6,229 nucleotides of DNA from Lentisphaerota bacterium (GTDB lineage Bacteria; Verrucomicrobiota; Kiritimatiellia; UBA8416; JAFGIZ01), in assembly GCA_016929365.1 (NCBI GenBank), contig JAFGIZ010000105.1:1-6229 (forward strand), given 5' to 3'. The notes beneath the pieces are model-generated. The model ran no database searches, was not told the DNA's origin, and worked only from the letters and a program-made list of their open reading frames with translations. The first letter of the stretch is position 1. Each line of letters begins with the position of its first letter. Positions 5,551 through 6,229 of the stretch are shown piece by piece. Position numbers and translations under genes: made by a program.

Positions 5551-6229
5551 CCGCCGGCCGCGCGGCTCCGGCGGTACCGCCGGATGAGGGCGTTCGTCGA
5601 GCCGTCGTGCTCCAGGGCCGGCTCCGCGCCGGCCCGCAGCTCGTCCAGGATGCGGCCGGCCAGGACCTTGCCGAGCTGCACGCCCCACTGGTCGAAGGAA
5701 TACACGTCCCAGATCACGCCCTGCGTGAAAACCTTGTGCTCGTAGAGCGCCGTCAGCGCGCCGAGCGTGCGCGGCGTCAACGCGTCCGCCAGGATCGTGC
5801 TGGTCGGCCGGTTGCCCGCAAAGGTCTTGTGCGGCACCAGGAACTCCGGGGCGCCCTCGGCCCGCACCGCGTCCGCCGTCTTGCCGAAGGCCAGGGCCTC
5901 CGTCTGCGCAAACAGATTCGCCGTCAGCTTGGCGTGGTGGTCGCCGATCGGGTTGTGCGTGCGCAGGAACCCGATAAAATCCGCCGGCACGAGCTTCGTG
6001 CCCTGGTGCAGCAACTGGTAGAACGCGTGCTGGCCGTTCGTGCCGGGTTCGCCCCAGACCACGGGGCCCGTCTGCCAGGCGGCCGGATGCCCGCCGCGCG
6101 TGACGCATTTGCCGTTGCTTTCCATGTCCAGCTGCTGGAGGTGCGCCGCAAAGCGGTGCAGGTACTGGTCGTACGGCAGCACGGCATGCGTTTCCCACCC
6201 GAAGAAATTGTTGTACCAGACACCCAGCA
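5547..6229 (-). CDS. pgi: Glucose-6-phosphate isomerase, C-terminal part (5' end outside window)
   Basis: This enzyme interconverts glucose-6-phosphate and fructose-6-phosphate in the cytoplasm (glycolysis and gluconeogenesis). The frame runs open to the window edge, so only the C-terminal 226 residues are seen of roughly 520-550. Diagnostic stretches are WYNNFFGWETHAVLPYDQYL, DMESNGK, TGPVVWGEPGTNGQHAFYQ (catalytic Glu at visible residue 60), THNPIGDHH (His91, at the position of E. coli His386), FAQTEALAFGK, GNRPTSTIL, ALYEHKVFTQGV and SFDQWGVQLGK (Lys187, matching human Lys518). It ends with HDGSTNALIRRYR. The near-invariant Glu of the second family signature (GVELGK) is Gln (codon CAG) in this protein. 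The loop after AFGK is shorter than in E. coli. The gene converges on the BON-like gene with a 4 nt overlap. Confidence 0.97.
   Translation of the reverse strand, partial: LGVWYNNFFGWETHAVLPYDQYLHRFAAHLQQLDMESNGKCVTRGGHPAAWQTGPVVWGEPGTNGQHAFYQLLHQGTKLVPADFIGFLRTHNPIGDHHAKLTANLFAQTEALAFGKTADAVRAEGAPEFLVPHKTFAGNRPTSTILADALTPRTLGALTALYEHKVFTQGVIWDVYSFDQWGVQLGKVLAGRILDELRAGAEPALEHDGSTNALIRRYRRSRAAGG
5567..5584. repeat. Perfect 18-nt palindrome in the 3' end of pgi
   Basis: TCCGGCGGTACCGCCGGA is a perfect inverted repeat starting 17 nt past the stop of the BON-like gene. In RNA it could fold as a 7-bp stem with a GTAC loop. It has no following T-run, so it is not a standard intrinsic terminator. 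It encodes the Arg-Arg-Tyr-Arg-Arg region of Pgi on the minus strand, and symmetric Arg codons may explain it entirely. Confidence 0.4.

Noticed and set aside
5557..5566. Short palindrome GCCGCGCGGC near the end of pgi
   Set aside because: Only 10 nt, made solely of G and C in very GC-rich coding DNA; expected by chance.
5185..6198. 337-codon minus-strand frame overlapping pgi in another phase
   Set aside because: pgi in the neighbouring phase matches the family throughout; this translation is Gly/Arg/Ala-rich without motifs.
1..6229. Signs of mobile DNA, tRNA genes, CRISPR or toxin-antitoxin pairs
   Set aside because: No direct repeats, transposase motifs, tRNA-like folds or regularly spaced repeats were seen by eye, and all genes look like ordinary chromosomal ones with uniform composition.

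Overview
This is a gene-dense, strongly GC-rich bacterial segment with nine protein-coding genes, seven complete and one cut at each edge of the window. I see no RNA genes, mobile elements or CRISPR arrays. The Tol-Pal genes (tolB, then a lipoprotein Pal) show a diderm (Gram-negative-type) bacterium. The gene order tolB-pal-tatA/B-tatC-DUF4380, plus a stand-alone receiver paired with a small BON-like protein, suggests the Kiritimatiellota / Lentisphaerota / Omnitrophota side of the tree. That placement is inferred from impressions of gene content and was not measured.

Layout: (1) 1-3432, plus strand, a compact envelope operon. The C-terminal three quarters of TolB is followed by Pal (20 nt gap), a TatA/TatB-family subunit (7 nt gap), TatC (8 nt overlap) and a DUF4380 / mutarotase-like protein (13 nt overlap). 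(2) 3416-3889, minus strand, a PgpA-type phosphatidylglycerophosphatase whose 3' end overlaps the DUF4380 gene by 17 nt. (3) 3959-5550, plus strand, a second operon divergent from pgpA: an integral-membrane M50 (site-2-type) metalloprotease, a single-domain response regulator (12 nt gap), and a 103-residue BON-like protein (ATGA overlap). (4) 5547-6229, minus strand, the C-terminal part of glucose-6-phosphate isomerase, whose stop codon shares a CTAG palindrome with the stop of the BON-like gene.

How the genes work together: the first operon builds and serves the cell envelope. Tol-Pal tethers the outer membrane to peptidoglycan and helps constriction at division. Tat exports folded proteins across the inner membrane, and in model organisms some envelope-maintenance enzymes are Tat substrates. 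PgpA makes phosphatidylglycerol, another envelope function. The second operon could be a small regulatory module of membrane protease, receiver and BON-like partner. No kinase or output domain is visible, so its wiring is unknown. Pgi is core glycolysis.

There are no non-coding stretches over 300 bases. The only gap long enough to hold promoters is the divergent 69 nt region at 3890-3958. Nothing here is clearly a new defence or mobile system. The most interesting items are the receiver/BON-like/M50 module, with an enlarged loop in the receiver, and the DUF4380 gene translationally embedded in a Tat operon.
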